This document shows, one piece after another, positions 24,600-32,826 of a DNA stretch of 64,000 bases. Within the stretch, counting starts at the first letter, position 1. Each line of letters begins with the position of its first letter. The translations under genes were made by a program, and so were the position numbers. The notes beneath the pieces were generated by a model that saw nothing but the letters and a program-made list of their open reading frames with translations, did not search any database and was not told the DNA's origin. The stretch is taken from positions 1 through 64,000 of the forward strand of contig NZ_DDHJ01000012.1 in assembly GCF_002338065.1 (NCBI RefSeq), written 5' to 3'. Origin of the DNA: Pseudomonas sp. UBA1879. Lineage in GTDB: Bacteria > Pseudomonadota > Gammaproteobacteria > Pseudomonadales > Pseudomonadaceae.

Positions 24600-25139
24600 A
24601 TGGCACGACTGAAAGAGATTTACTGGAAGGAAATCGCACCGAAGCTTAAGGAAGAACTTAAGCTGGCGAACGTGATGGAAGTTCCGCGTGTAACAAAGAT
24701 CACCCTGAACATGGGTCTGGGCGAAGCAATCGGTGACAAAAAAGTCATTGAGCATGCTGTGGCTGACCTGGAAAAGATCACCGGCCAAAAAGTCGTTGTG
24801 ACCTACGCTCGCAAATCTATCGCAGGCTTCAAAGTCCGTGAGGGTTGGCCGATCGGCGTCAAAGTGACTCTGCGCCGTGAGCGTATGTACGAATTCCTGG
24901 ATCGTCTGCTGTCGATCTCCCTGCCTCGGGTTCGCGACTTCCGCGGCCTGAATGCCAAGTCCTTTGATGGTCGTGGCAACTACAGCATGGGTGTAAAAGA
25001 GCAGATTATTTTCCCGGAAATCGACTACGACAAGATCGATGCCCTGCGCGGTCTGGACATTACCCTGACCACCACTGCTCGTACGGACGAAGAAGGTCGC
25101 GCACTGTTGCGTGCTTTCAAGTTCCCGTTCCGCAACTGA
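24600..25139 (+). CDS. rplE: 50S ribosomal protein L5
   Basis: L5 binds 5S rRNA and contacts P-site tRNA. The 179-aa protein has the L5 signature VPRVTKITLNMGLGEAI at about residues 29-45 and ends with RALLRAFKFPFRN. It is closely followed by rpsN. Confidence 0.98.
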   Translation: MARLKEIYWKEIAPKLKEELKLANVMEVPRVTKITLNMGLGEAIGDKKVIEHAVADLEKITGQKVVVTYARKSIAGFKVREGWPIGVKVTLRRERMYEFLDRLLSISLPRVRDFRGLNAKSFDGRGNYSMGVKEQIIFPEIDYDKIDALRGLDITLTTTARTDEEGRALLRAFKFPFRN

Positions 25140-25152
25140 TTGGAGTAGGACT

Positions 25153-25458
25153 ATGGCCAAGAAGAGCATGAAGAACCGTGAGCTGAAGCGTCAGCTCACC
25201 GTCGCTAAGTACGCCACCAAGCGTGCAGCACTGAAAGCAATCATCGTCGATCTGAACGCAAGTCCAGAAGCGCGCTGGGAAGCTACCGTTGCGCTGCAGA
25301 AGCAACCACGTGACGCAAGCGCATCGCGCATGCGTAACCGTTGCCGCTTGACCGGCCGTCCGCACGGCGTGTACCGCAAGTTCGGCCTCGGTCGTAACAT
25401 GCTGCGCCAAGCTGCAATGCGTGGTGACGTACCAGGTCTGGTAAAAGCCAGCTGGTAA
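25153..25458 (+). CDS. rpsN: 30S ribosomal protein S14 (zinc-free form)
   Basis: S14 completes the 30S head. The ATG at 25153 (MAKKSMKNRELKR) is preferred; the open frame back to 25111 overlaps rplE and shows no homology. The protein is 101 aa and lacks the CxxC pairs of the short zinc-binding type, so it is the C-minus form. RNRCRLTGRPHGVYRKFGLGR is the conserved C-terminal block. A terminator/promoter junction follows it. Confidence 0.98.
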   Translation: MAKKSMKNRELKRQLTVAKYATKRAALKAIIVDLNASPEARWEATVALQKQPRDASASRMRNRCRLTGRPHGVYRKFGLGRNMLRQAAMRGDVPGLVKASW

Positions 25459-25522
25459 GCGGTATTTCTCGTATCGCGTCTGAAGGCTCCTTCGGGAATC
25501 GTCCGGCGCGGCATTAGAATTC

Positions 25523-25553
25523 GAATCAAGCCCCTATTGGGGCTTGATTCGTT
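25523..25553 (+). terminator. Terminator-like hairpin between rpsN and rpsH
   Basis: GAATCAAGCCCC (25523-25534) pairs perfectly over 12 bp with GGGGCTTGATTC (25539-25550) around a TATT loop, followed by GTTT. The T tract is short, so termination may be partial. Confidence 0.7.
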
Positions 25554-25572
25554 TCTGGCGTAGGTCTAGAAT
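25544..25572 (+). promoter_or_regulatory. Promoter inside the spc operon, overlapping the hairpin
   Basis: TTGATT (25544-25549) lies in the right arm of the hairpin above, and TAGAAT (25567-25572) follows after a 17-nt spacer, about 100 bases upstream of rpsH. It would let rpsH and later genes be transcribed separately from rpsN and earlier genes. Confidence 0.65.
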
Positions 25573-25588
25573 TGCCGGCTCGCCAGAG

Positions 25589-25616
25589 CCCGTGTTCGTA
25601 AGCGAACGGGGTTTTA
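25589..25616 (+). other. Second hairpin in the rpsH leader
   Basis: CCCG-TG-TTCG (25589-25598) pairs with CGAA-CGGG (25603-25610) around TAAG with a 2-nt bulge, then GTTTTA follows. It would form near the 5' end of an RNA started at the promoter at 25544-25572. It could be an attenuator, or part of a ribosomal-protein binding site as S8 uses in enteric bacteria; neither is shown. Confidence 0.45.
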
Positions 25617-25671
25617 TGGCGACAAGCAGTAGCCGTAAGGCTAATTATTTTGTATTAGGAGCGTCCAGCCC

Positions 25672-26064
25672 ATGAGTATGCAGGACCCGTTAGCGGACAT
25701 GCTAACTCGTATCCGTAATGCCCAGATGGCCGAAAAGCCCGTCGTAAGCATGCCATCCTCCACTTTGAAGGTGGCTGTAGCCAAAGTCTTGAAAGACGAA
25801 GGTTATATTGCGGGTTATCAGATCAGTAGCGAAACCAAGCCCTCGCTGTCTATCGAGCTGAAATACTTTGAAGGCCGTCCGGTCATCGAAGAAGTCAAGC
25901 GCGTTAGTCGTCCAGGCCTGCGTCAGTACAAGTCCGTCGATGATCTGCCAAAAGTTCGTGGCGGTCTCGGTGTGTCTATCGTCTCCACCAACAAAGGTGT
26001 GATGACGGATCGTGCTGCGCGCGCTGCCGGTGTCGGCGGCGAAGTGCTTTGCACTGTGTTCTAA
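25672..26064 (+). CDS. rpsH: 30S ribosomal protein S8
   Basis: S8 organises the central domain of 16S rRNA and is the repressor of the spc operon in E. coli. The 130-aa protein starts MSMQDPLADMLTRIRNAQ and ends with the conserved STNKGVMTDRAARAAGVGGEVL block. Its ribosome site is TTAGGAG. Confidence 0.98.
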   Translation: MSMQDPLADMLTRIRNAQMAEKPVVSMPSSTLKVAVAKVLKDEGYIAGYQISSETKPSLSIELKYFEGRPVIEEVKRVSRPGLRQYKSVDDLPKVRGGLGVSIVSTNKGVMTDRAARAAGVGGEVLCTVF

Positions 26065-26076
26065 GGGGGGATAAGC

Positions 26077-26610
26077 ATGTCACGCGTAGCTAAGAACCCC
26101 GTTAAGTTGCCAGCAGGCGTCGAAGTTAAACTCGTCGGCCAGCAGCTTTCGGTGAAGGGTGCTAAAGGCACTCTGGACCTGAACATTCATTCGTCCGTTG
26201 AAATTGTTGAAGAGGCTGGTGAGCTGCGTTTTTCTGCTCGCAATGGCGATCAACAGACTCGCGCAATGGCCGGTACCACTCGTGCATTGGTAAACAACAT
26301 GGTCCAGGGCGTAAGCCAAGGCTTCGAGCGTAAGCTCCAGCTGGTCGGTGTTGGTTACAAAGCGCAAGCAAAAGGCACGGTGCTGAACCTGGCCCTTGGC
26401 TTCTCGCACCCAGTGGACTACGAATTGCCAGCAGGCATCACCGCTGAGACCCCCAACCAAACCGATATCCTTATCCGTGGTATCGACAAGCAGTTGGTTG
26501 GTCAAGTGGCCGCTGAGATCCGCGACTTCCGCCGTCCAGAGCCATACAAAGGCAAAGGCGTGCGTTACGCGGACGAAGTCGTCCGTCGTAAAGAAGCCAA
26601 GAAGAAGTAG
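26077..26610 (+). CDS. rplF: 50S ribosomal protein L6
   Basis: L6 lies near the sarcin-ricin loop and factor-binding site. The 177-aa protein has MSRVAKNPVKLPAGVEV at the start, two repeated domains, and the signature PEPYKGKGVRYADE near residues 154-167. Confidence 0.98.
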   Translation: MSRVAKNPVKLPAGVEVKLVGQQLSVKGAKGTLDLNIHSSVEIVEEAGELRFSARNGDQQTRAMAGTTRALVNNMVQGVSQGFERKLQLVGVGYKAQAKGTVLNLALGFSHPVDYELPAGITAETPNQTDILIRGIDKQLVGQVAAEIRDFRRPEPYKGKGVRYADEVVRRKEAKKK

Positions 26611-26620
26611 GGCATAGCAA

Positions 26621-26971
26621 ATGACCGTCAAAAAAGTTACCCGACTGCGTCGCGCTCGCAAAGCACGCCTGAAAATGCACGAACTCGAAGTCGTGCGTCT
26701 CTGCGTGTACCGCTCTTCGCAGCACATTTATGCCCAGGTCATTTCGGCCGACGGCAGCAAAGTCTTGGCAAACGCCTCGACTTTGGACAAAGAACTGCGT
26801 GATGGCGCCACTGGCAACATCGACGCGGCCACTAAAGTTGGCCAGCTGATCGCTGAGCGTGCGAAAGCCGCCGGTGTATCTCAAGTGGCTTTTGATCGTT
26901 CTGGCTTCAAGTACCACGGTCGCGTCAAGGCGCTGGCTGATGCTGCTCGTGAAGGCGGGCTGGAGTTCTAA
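26621..26971 (+). CDS. rplR: 50S ribosomal protein L18
   Basis: L18 binds 5S rRNA. The 116-aa protein has a basic N-terminus (RLRRARKARLKM), the RLCVYRSSQHIYAQVI block, and ends GRVKALADAAREGGLEF. Spacing to its neighbours is 10 bases before and 3 after. Confidence 0.97.
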   Translation: MTVKKVTRLRRARKARLKMHELEVVRLCVYRSSQHIYAQVISADGSKVLANASTLDKELRDGATGNIDAATKVGQLIAERAKAAGVSQVAFDRSGFKYHGRVKALADAAREGGLEF

Positions 26972-26974
26972 GTT

Positions 26975-27475
26975 ATGGCAAATAACGACCAAAAACGCGA
27001 CGAAGGCTACATCGAGAAGCTGGTTCAGGTTAATCGCGTAGCAAAAACCGTAAAAGGCGGCCGTATCTTCACTTTCACCGCGCTGACCGTGGTGGGTGAT
27101 GGTAAAGGGCGCGTTGGCTTCGGCCGTGGCAAGTCGCGTGAAGTGCCTGCTGCGATTCAGAAGGCAATGGAAGCTGCTCGCCGCAATATGATTCAAGTTG
27201 ATCTGAACGGCACTACCTTGCAGTACGCCATGAAGTCCGCTCACGGCGCTTCGAAGGTTTACATGCAGCCTGCGTCTGAAGGTACTGGCATCATCGCAGG
27301 CGGCGCAATGCGTGCCGTTCTGGAAGTCGCTGGTGTTCAAAACGTCTTGGCCAAATGCTACGGCTCGACCAACCCGGTTAACGTTGTTCATGCAACGTTC
27401 AAGGGTTTGAAAGCCATGCAGTCTCCTGAGTCCATCGCTGCCAAGCGCGGCCTGAACGTTGAGGAGATCATCTGA
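26975..27475 (+). CDS. rpsE: 30S ribosomal protein S5
   Basis: S5 is at the mRNA entry channel and affects accuracy and spectinomycin binding. The 166-aa protein has VNRVAKTVKGGRIFTFTALTV (about residues 19-39), covering the spectinomycin loop without change, and the GKGRVGFGRGKSREVPAAI block. Confidence 0.98.
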   Translation: MANNDQKRDEGYIEKLVQVNRVAKTVKGGRIFTFTALTVVGDGKGRVGFGRGKSREVPAAIQKAMEAARRNMIQVDLNGTTLQYAMKSAHGASKVYMQPASEGTGIIAGGAMRAVLEVAGVQNVLAKCYGSTNPVNVVHATFKGLKAMQSPESIAAKRGLNVEEII

Positions 27476-27477
27476 TC

Positions 27478-27654
27478 ATGGCTACCGTTAAAGTCACTTT
27501 GATCAAAAGCATGACCGGCCGTATCCCTAACCACAAATTGTGCGTTAAGGGTCTGGGTCTGCGTCGCATCGGTCACACTGTAGAAGTCGCTGATACCCCG
27601 GAAAACCGTGGGATGATCAACAAGGCTTACTACATGCTGCGAGTCGAGGGTTAA
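27478..27654 (+). CDS. rpmD: 50S ribosomal protein L30
   Basis: This small gene encodes 58 aa: MATVKVTLIKSMTGRIP, then the L30 signature KGLGLRRIGHTVEVADTPENRG. It starts 2 bases after the rpsE stop and ends 3 bases before rplO, as in other gammaproteobacteria. Confidence 0.96.
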   Translation: MATVKVTLIKSMTGRIPNHKLCVKGLGLRRIGHTVEVADTPENRGMINKAYYMLRVEG

Positions 27655-27657
27655 TCG

Positions 27658-28089
27658 ATGAAACTCAATGATCTGAGTCCTGCGCCGGGTTCCCGTCGCG
27701 AGAAGCATCGTCCGGGCCGTGGTATCGGTAGCGGTTTGGGCAAGACCGGTGGCCGCGGCCACAAAGGTCAGACCTCCCGCTCTGGTGGCACTATTGCTCC
27801 GGGCTTCGAAGGCGGCCAACAGCCGTTGCATCGTCGTCTGCCTAAGTTCGGCTTCGTCTCTTTGAAGGCTATGGATCGTGCTGAAGTTCGCACCTCCGAG
27901 CTGGCTAAAGTGGAAGGCGTTGTAACTGTGCAGTCCCTGAAGGATGCCAACGTGATTAACCAAAACGTACAGCGCGTGAAAATCATGCTGTCCGGTGAGG
28001 TCACTCGCGCGGTCACCCTTAAAGGTATCGCAGCCACCAAAGGTGCGCGTGCGGCTATCGAAGCAGCTGGCGGCAAGTTCGAGGAATAA
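27658..28089 (+). CDS. rplO: 50S ribosomal protein L15
   Basis: L15 helps late 50S assembly. The 143-aa protein has the N-terminal GSRREKHRPGRGIGSGLGKTGGRGHKG stretch (about residues 11-37) and the GFEGGQQPLHRRLPKFGF motif. Its stop is immediately followed by the secY ATG. Confidence 0.98.
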   Translation: MKLNDLSPAPGSRREKHRPGRGIGSGLGKTGGRGHKGQTSRSGGTIAPGFEGGQQPLHRRLPKFGFVSLKAMDRAEVRTSELAKVEGVVTVQSLKDANVINQNVQRVKIMLSGEVTRAVTLKGIAATKGARAAIEAAGGKFEE

Positions 28090-29421
28090 ATGGCTAAGCA
28101 AGGTGCTCTCTCAGCGCTCAGCAAAAGCGGCGGGTTGTCCGAGCTCTGGGCTCGTCTGCGTTTTCTGTTCCTGGCGATTATCGTCTATCGGATCGGTGCG
28201 CATATCCCAGTTCCAGGTATCAACCCTGACCGGCTGGCGGACCTGTTTCGACAGAATGAGGGGACCATTCTTAGCTTGTTCAACATGTTTTCCGGTGGTG
28301 CGCTGGAGCGGATGAGCATTTTTGCATTGGGGATCATGCCGTACATTTCGGCGTCGATCATCATGCAGCTCATGACCGCTGTCAGCCCACAACTGGAGCA
28401 GTTGAAGAAGGAAGGTGAGGCTGGTCGTCGTAAGATCAGCCAATACACCCGCTATGGCACCGTGGTCCTGGCTCTCGTTCAAGCTATTGGCATGTCCATT
28501 GGTTTGGCGGGTCAGGGCGTTGCGTTCTCTGCAGATATTGGCTTCCACTTCGTGGCGGTTACCACCTTCGTGGCGGGTGCCTTGTTCATGATGTGGTTGG
28601 GCGAGCAGATCACAGAGCGCGGTGTTGGTAACGGTATCTCGATGTTGATTTTTTCGGGTATCGTCGCCGGTCTTCCGAGAGCGATCGGGCAGTCTTTCGA
28701 ATCTGCACGTCAGGGTGATATCAACATTTTCGCTCTGGTCGCCATCGGTTTGCTGGCAGTAGCGATCATCGGTTTCGTGGTGTTTATTGAGCGTGGCCAG
28801 CGTCGTATTGCTGTCCACTACGCCAAGCGTCAACAAGGCCGCAAGGTTTTTGCTGCGCAGACAAGCCACTTGCCGCTGAAAGTGAACATGGCTGGTGTCA
28901 TTCCGGCCATTTTCGCAAGCAGCATTCTGCTGTTTCCGGCGTCGCTGGGTGCCTGGTTCGGTCAGTCTGAAGGTATGGGCTGGTTGCAGGACATCTCGCA
29001 GTCGATCGCTCCTGGTCAGCCGTTGAATATTCTGCTGTTTAGTGCAGGGATTATTTTCTTCTGCTTCTTCTATACGGCGTTGATGTTCAATCCGAAAGAC
29101 GTAGCGGAAAACCTGAAGAAGTCCGGTGCCTTTATTCCGGGCATTCGTCCTGGCGAACAGTCTGCACGCTATATCGATGGCGTTCTGACTCGTCTGACCA
29201 TGTTCGGTGCTCTTTACATGATGGCCGTGTGCTTGTTGCCCCAGTTTTTGGTGGTGGCTGCAAACGTGCCGTTCTACCTTGGCGGGACCTCGTTGCTGAT
29301 CGTGGTTGTGGTTGTGATGGACTTCATGTCCCAAGTGCAATCTCACCTCGTTTCGCACCAGTATGAATCCCTGATGAAGAAAGCCAACCTGAAGGGCTAC
29401 GGCAGCGGCATGCTGCGCTGA
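28090..29421 (+). CDS. secY: Preprotein translocase subunit SecY
   Basis: SecY is the pore of the Sec channel in the inner membrane. The 443-aa protein has ten hydrophobic segments. The motif [12 protein letters not shown] (about residues 36-47) and the cytosolic loop [20 protein letters not shown] (about 234-253), which contacts SecA and ribosomes, are intact. It lies directly after rplO, and its partner secE is at 2317. Confidence 0.98.
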
Positions 29422-29449
29422 AGCACCCATAAGGTTCGAGGAGTTGGTG

Positions 29450-29566
29450 ATGAAAGTTCGTGCATCGGTGAAAAAGCTGTGCCGTAACTGCAAGATTATT
29501 CGCCGCGAAGGTGTTGTTCGAGTAATTTGCAGCGCGGAACCACGTCACAAGCAGCGCCAAGGCTGA
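29450..29566 (+). CDS. rpmJ: 50S ribosomal protein L36 (zinc-binding form)
   Basis: The 38-aa protein begins [19 protein letters not shown] and ends [10 protein letters not shown]. It carries Cys11, Cys14, Cys27 and a later His, the zinc-ribbon (C-plus) ligands. It sits at the end of the spc operon after secY, its usual place. Genomes with zinc-free paralogues often express those under zinc starvation; none is in this window. Confidence 0.96.
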
Positions 29567-29585
29567 GTGTGATCTGTGCTAAAAG

Positions 29586-29611
29586 CCCAGCAGCTAGTGC
29601 GCTGCTGGGTT
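29586..29611 (+). terminator. Terminator at the end of the spc operon
   Basis: CCCAGCAGC (29586-29594) pairs perfectly with GCTGCTGGG (29601-29609) around a 6-nt loop. Only TT follows directly, then an AT-rich stretch, so it may be partial. Confidence 0.65.
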
Positions 29612-29638
29612 GATTATTTGTTATTACAGCGATATTAT
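29610..29638 (+). promoter_or_regulatory. Promoter of the alpha operon (rpsM-rpsK-rpsD-rpoA-rplQ)
   Basis: TTGATT (29610-29615) begins right at the 3' end of the preceding terminator stem, and TATTAT (29633-29638) follows after 17 nt, 60 bases before rpsM. Confidence 0.7.
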
Positions 29639-29697
29639 CTCGCGCCCTATTTCTTGGCTTCCGGGGCGTAGGTAGCTGTCAATTGGAGTCCCACTGA

Positions 29698-30054
29698 ATG
29701 GCCCGTATTGCAGGCGTTAACATTCCAGATAACAAGCATACTGTTATCTCGCTGACCTACATCTATGGTGTTGGTCGCACGACTGCACAGAAAATCTGTG
29801 CTACCACCGGGGTAAACCCGGCGGCGAAGATCAAAGATCTGAGCGATGAGCAGATTGAACAGCTGCGTGGCGAAGTCGCGAAGTTCACCACTGAAGGTGA
29901 CCTGCGTCGCGAAATCAACATGAAAATCAAGCGCTTGATGGATCTCGGTTGCTACCGTGGTCTGCGTCATCGTCGCGGTCTTCCAGTGCGCGGTCAGCGT
30001 ACCAAGACCAACGCGCGTACCCGTAAAGGTCCGCGTAAGCCGATCCGCAAGTAA
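29698..30054 (+). CDS. rpsM: 30S ribosomal protein S13
   Basis: S13 is in the 30S head and bridges to the 50S. The 118-aa protein begins MARIAGVNIPDNKHTVISL, contains RHRRGLPVRGQRTKTNARTRKGPRK near the end, and leads the alpha operon. Confidence 0.98.
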   Translation: MARIAGVNIPDNKHTVISLTYIYGVGRTTAQKICATTGVNPAAKIKDLSDEQIEQLRGEVAKFTTEGDLRREINMKIKRLMDLGCYRGLRHRRGLPVRGQRTKTNARTRKGPRKPIRK

Positions 30055-30084
30055 TCGCCCCAGCGAATCGACAGGAATTAAATC

Positions 30085-30474
30085 ATGGCAAAACCTGCTG
30101 CTCGTCCTCGTAAAAAAGTTAAAAAGACAGTGGTTGATGGCATCGCCCACATCCATGCTTCTTTTAACAACACCATCGTGACCATTACCGACCGTCAAGG
30201 TAACGCTCTTTCCTGGGCTACCTCCGGTGGTTCGGGTTTCCGCGGTTCCCGCAAGTCCACCCCATTCGCTGCTCAAGTAGCTGCTGAACGTGCTGGTCAA
30301 GCTGCGCTGGAATATGGCCTGAAAAACCTCGACGTCAACGTCAAAGGTCCAGGTCCAGGTCGTGAATCTGCTGTCCGTGCTTTGAACGGCTGTGGCTACA
30401 AGATCGCCAGCATCACCGACGTGACGCCAATCCCGCACAACGGGTGCCGTCCGCCGAAGAAGCGCCGCGTGTAA
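30085..30474 (+). CDS. rpsK: 30S ribosomal protein S11
   Basis: S11 lies on the platform near the E site. The 129-aa protein has the ITDRQGNALSWATSGGSGF block and the C-terminal PIPHNGCRPPKKRRV sequence, including the Asn-Gly typical of S11. Confidence 0.98.
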   Translation: MAKPAARPRKKVKKTVVDGIAHIHASFNNTIVTITDRQGNALSWATSGGSGFRGSRKSTPFAAQVAAERAGQAALEYGLKNLDVNVKGPGPGRESAVRALNGCGYKIASITDVTPIPHNGCRPPKKRRV

Positions 30475-30492
30475 TCCAGGAGATTGTAAAGA

Positions 30493-31113
30493 ATGGCTCG
30501 TTACATTGGTCCAAAATGCAAACTCGCTCGTCGCGAAGGCACCGATCTCTTTCTGAAGAGCGGCGTGCGCGCTATCGAATCGAAGTGCAACATTGAAGCA
30601 GCACCTGGTATTCACGGCCAGCGCCGCGGTCGCCAGTCCGACTACGGTACCCAGCTGCGTGAAAAGCAGAAAGTCCGTCGTATCTATGGCGTTCTTGAGC
30701 GTCAGTTCAGCGGTTACTACAAAGAAGCGGCCGGCAAGAAAGGCGCTACTGGTGAGAACCTGCTGCAACTGCTCGAATGCCGTCTGGACAACGTTGTGTA
30801 CCGCATGGGTTTCGGTTCCACTCGTGCCGAATCTCGTCAGCTGGTATCGCACAAGTCGGTTAGCGTAAACGGCAAAACCGTTAACGTTCCGTCCTACCAG
30901 GTTCGTGCTGGTGACGTAGTCGCTATTCGCGAAAAAGCGAAAAACCAGCTGCGTATCGTCCAGGCTCTCGATCTGTGTGCCCAACGTGGCCGCGTAGAAT
31001 GGGTAGAAGTAGACACTGAGAAGAAATCTGGCGTCTTCAAAAACGTTCCAGCTCGCAGTGATCTGTCCGCCGACATCAACGAAAGCCTGATTGTCGAGCT
31101 CTACTCCAAGTAA
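30493..31113 (+). CDS. rpsD: 30S ribosomal protein S4
   Basis: S4 starts 30S assembly, affects accuracy and represses the alpha operon in E. coli. The 206-aa protein has the N-terminal ARYIGPKCKLARREGTDLFL stretch and an S4 RNA-binding domain from about residue 95 (RLDNVVYRMGFGSTRAESRQ and onward). The spacing to rpoA is 22 bases. Confidence 0.98.
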   Translation: MARYIGPKCKLARREGTDLFLKSGVRAIESKCNIEAAPGIHGQRRGRQSDYGTQLREKQKVRRIYGVLERQFSGYYKEAAGKKGATGENLLQLLECRLDNVVYRMGFGSTRAESRQLVSHKSVSVNGKTVNVPSYQVRAGDVVAIREKAKNQLRIVQALDLCAQRGRVEWVEVDTEKKSGVFKNVPARSDLSADINESLIVELYSK

Positions 31114-31135
31114 GGGCTAGAAAATAGGTGCATCC

Positions 31136-32137
31136 ATGCAGATTTCGGTAAATGAGTTCCTGACACCCCGTCACATTGATGTACAGGTTGTCAGTCCAAC
31201 CCGCGCCAAGATCACTCTCGAGCCTCTCGAGCGTGGTTTTGGCCATACCCTGGGCAACGCGCTGCGCCGCATCCTGTTGTCCTCCATGCCCGGCTGTGCA
31301 GTAGTCGAGGCCGAGATTGACGGTGTACTCCATGAGTACAGCGCCATCGAAGGTGTACAGGAAGATGTCATCGAAATCCTGTTGAACCTTAAAGGTCTGG
31401 CTATCAAGCTGCACGGTCGAGACGAAGTTACGCTGACCTTGTCGAAGAAGGGTTCGGGGGTGGTTACCGCTGCCGATATTCAGCTGGATCATGATGTCGA
31501 GATCGTTAACCCCGATCACGTAATCGCTAACCTGGCGTCTAACGGCGCCCTGAACATGAAGCTCGTCGTAGCTCGTGGTCGCGGTTATGAACCAGCAGAC
31601 TCGCGTCAGAGCGACGAAGATGAGAGCCGCAGCATTGGTCGCTTGCAGCTCGATTCCTCGTTCAGCCCGGTTCGTCGTATCGCATACGTGGTGGAAAACG
31701 CCCGTGTCGAGCAACGTACTAACCTGGATAAGCTGGTTATTGATCTGGAAACCAACGGTACTCTGGATCCTGAAGAGGCTATCCGTCGTGCAGCAACCAT
31801 TCTGCAACAGCAGTTGGCTGCGTTCGTCGACCTCAAAGGTGACAGCGAACCTGTTGTAGTCGAACAGGAAGACGAGATCGATCCAATCCTGCTTCGTCCG
31901 GTTGACGATTTGGAACTGACCGTGCGTTCGGCCAACTGCCTTAAGGCGGAGAACATTTACTACATCGGTGACCTGATCCAACGCACCGAAGTGGAACTGT
32001 TGAAGACTCCGAACCTGGGCAAGAAATCCTTGACCGAGATCAAGGACGTTCTGGCTTCTCGTGGTCTCTCCCTCGGCATGCGCCTCGACAACTGGCCGCC
32101 TGCAAGTCTTAAGAAGGACGACAAGGCGACTGCCTGA
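31136..32137 (+). CDS. rpoA: DNA-directed RNA polymerase subunit alpha
   Basis: Alpha dimerises to start polymerase assembly and contacts UP elements and activators through its C-terminal domain. The 333-aa protein has the N-terminal domain with LEPLERGFGHTLGNALRRILLSS (about residues 27-49), a linker around 235-250 and the C-terminal domain with NCLKAENIYYIGDLI and TEIKDVLASRGLSLGM. Confidence 0.99.
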   Translation: MQISVNEFLTPRHIDVQVVSPTRAKITLEPLERGFGHTLGNALRRILLSSMPGCAVVEAEIDGVLHEYSAIEGVQEDVIEILLNLKGLAIKLHGRDEVTLTLSKKGSGVVTAADIQLDHDVEIVNPDHVIANLASNGALNMKLVVARGRGYEPADSRQSDEDESRSIGRLQLDSSFSPVRRIAYVVENARVEQRTNLDKLVIDLETNGTLDPEEAIRRAATILQQQLAAFVDLKGDSEPVVVEQEDEIDPILLRPVDDLELTVRSANCLKAENIYYIGDLIQRTEVELLKTPNLGKKSLTEIKDVLASRGLSLGMRLDNWPPASLKKDDKATA

Positions 32138-32179
32138 TCGTCGTAATCACCGAACGTTGTGTTTGGTAAGGAATGAACC

Positions 32180-32566
32180 ATGCGTCATCGTAAAAGTGGA
32201 CGTCACCTGAGCCGTACCAGCTCTCACCGCAAGGCCATGTTCCAAAACATGGCGGTGTCGCTGTTCGAGCACGAGCTGATCAAAACTACCCTGCCGAAAG
32301 CCAAAGAACTGCGTCGCGTTGCCGAGCCGCTGATCACTTTGGCCAAGAACGACAGCGTTGCTAACCGCCGTCTGGCTTTCGACCGTACCCGTTCGAAAGA
32401 AATCGTCGGCAAGCTGTTCAACGATCTGGGCAAGCGCTATGCAACCCGCGAGGGTGGCTACCTGCGCATCCTGAAGTGCGGCTTCCGCGCTGGCGACAAC
32501 GCGCCTATGGCGTACGTCGAGCTGGTTGATCGTCCAGTCGGTGGCTCTGTAGAAGCTGCTGAGTAA
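32180..32566 (+). CDS. rplQ: 50S ribosomal protein L17
   Basis: L17 is at the tunnel exit side of the 50S. The 128-aa protein starts MRHRKSGRHLSRTSSHRKAMF, contains the LPKAKELRRVAEPLITLAK block, and ends the alpha operon before a strong terminator. Confidence 0.98.
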   Translation: MRHRKSGRHLSRTSSHRKAMFQNMAVSLFEHELIKTTLPKAKELRRVAEPLITLAKNDSVANRRLAFDRTRSKEIVGKLFNDLGKRYATREGGYLRILKCGFRAGDNAPMAYVELVDRPVGGSVEAAE

Positions 32567-32581
32567 GACGTCAGTCTTCAC

Positions 32582-32609
32582 AAAAAACCGGGCTTAGGCC
32601 CGGTTTTTT
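32582..32609 (+). terminator. Terminator of the alpha operon
   Basis: CCGGGC (32588-32593) pairs with GCCCGG (32598-32603) around TTAG. An A tract lies before it and TTTTTT after it. Confidence 0.9.
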
Positions 32610-32710
32610 GTTGTTCCAAATAAAGTTGAATACAACACGTTATCAGTTGTAGTGCCCAGCAATTGCGCGAATCCTTAGTGATAAAGAGAACTCGCCTCAT
32701 TTACCGCCAT

Positions 32711-32809
32711 ATTCGGCACCTAAAGTCATGAATTCGCCGAATTTGTTGGATTTTATGCCGTGTGAAAGGTGACCTTCTTCTCAGGTTGGTCCAAACTATC
32801 GTCTTTCAC
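32711..32809. repeat. Two small inverted repeats upstream of the ferritin gene
   Basis: ATTCGGC (32711-32717) faces GCCGAAT (32736-32742), and GTGAAAG (32762-32768) faces CTTTCAC (32803-32809) just before the ferritin ribosome site. The second could form a leader hairpin. The 260-base gap is A+T-rich and holds no gene that I can see; katA is found here in other pseudomonads. Confidence 0.5.
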
Positions 32810-32826
32810 GAAGGAGATACACGGCG

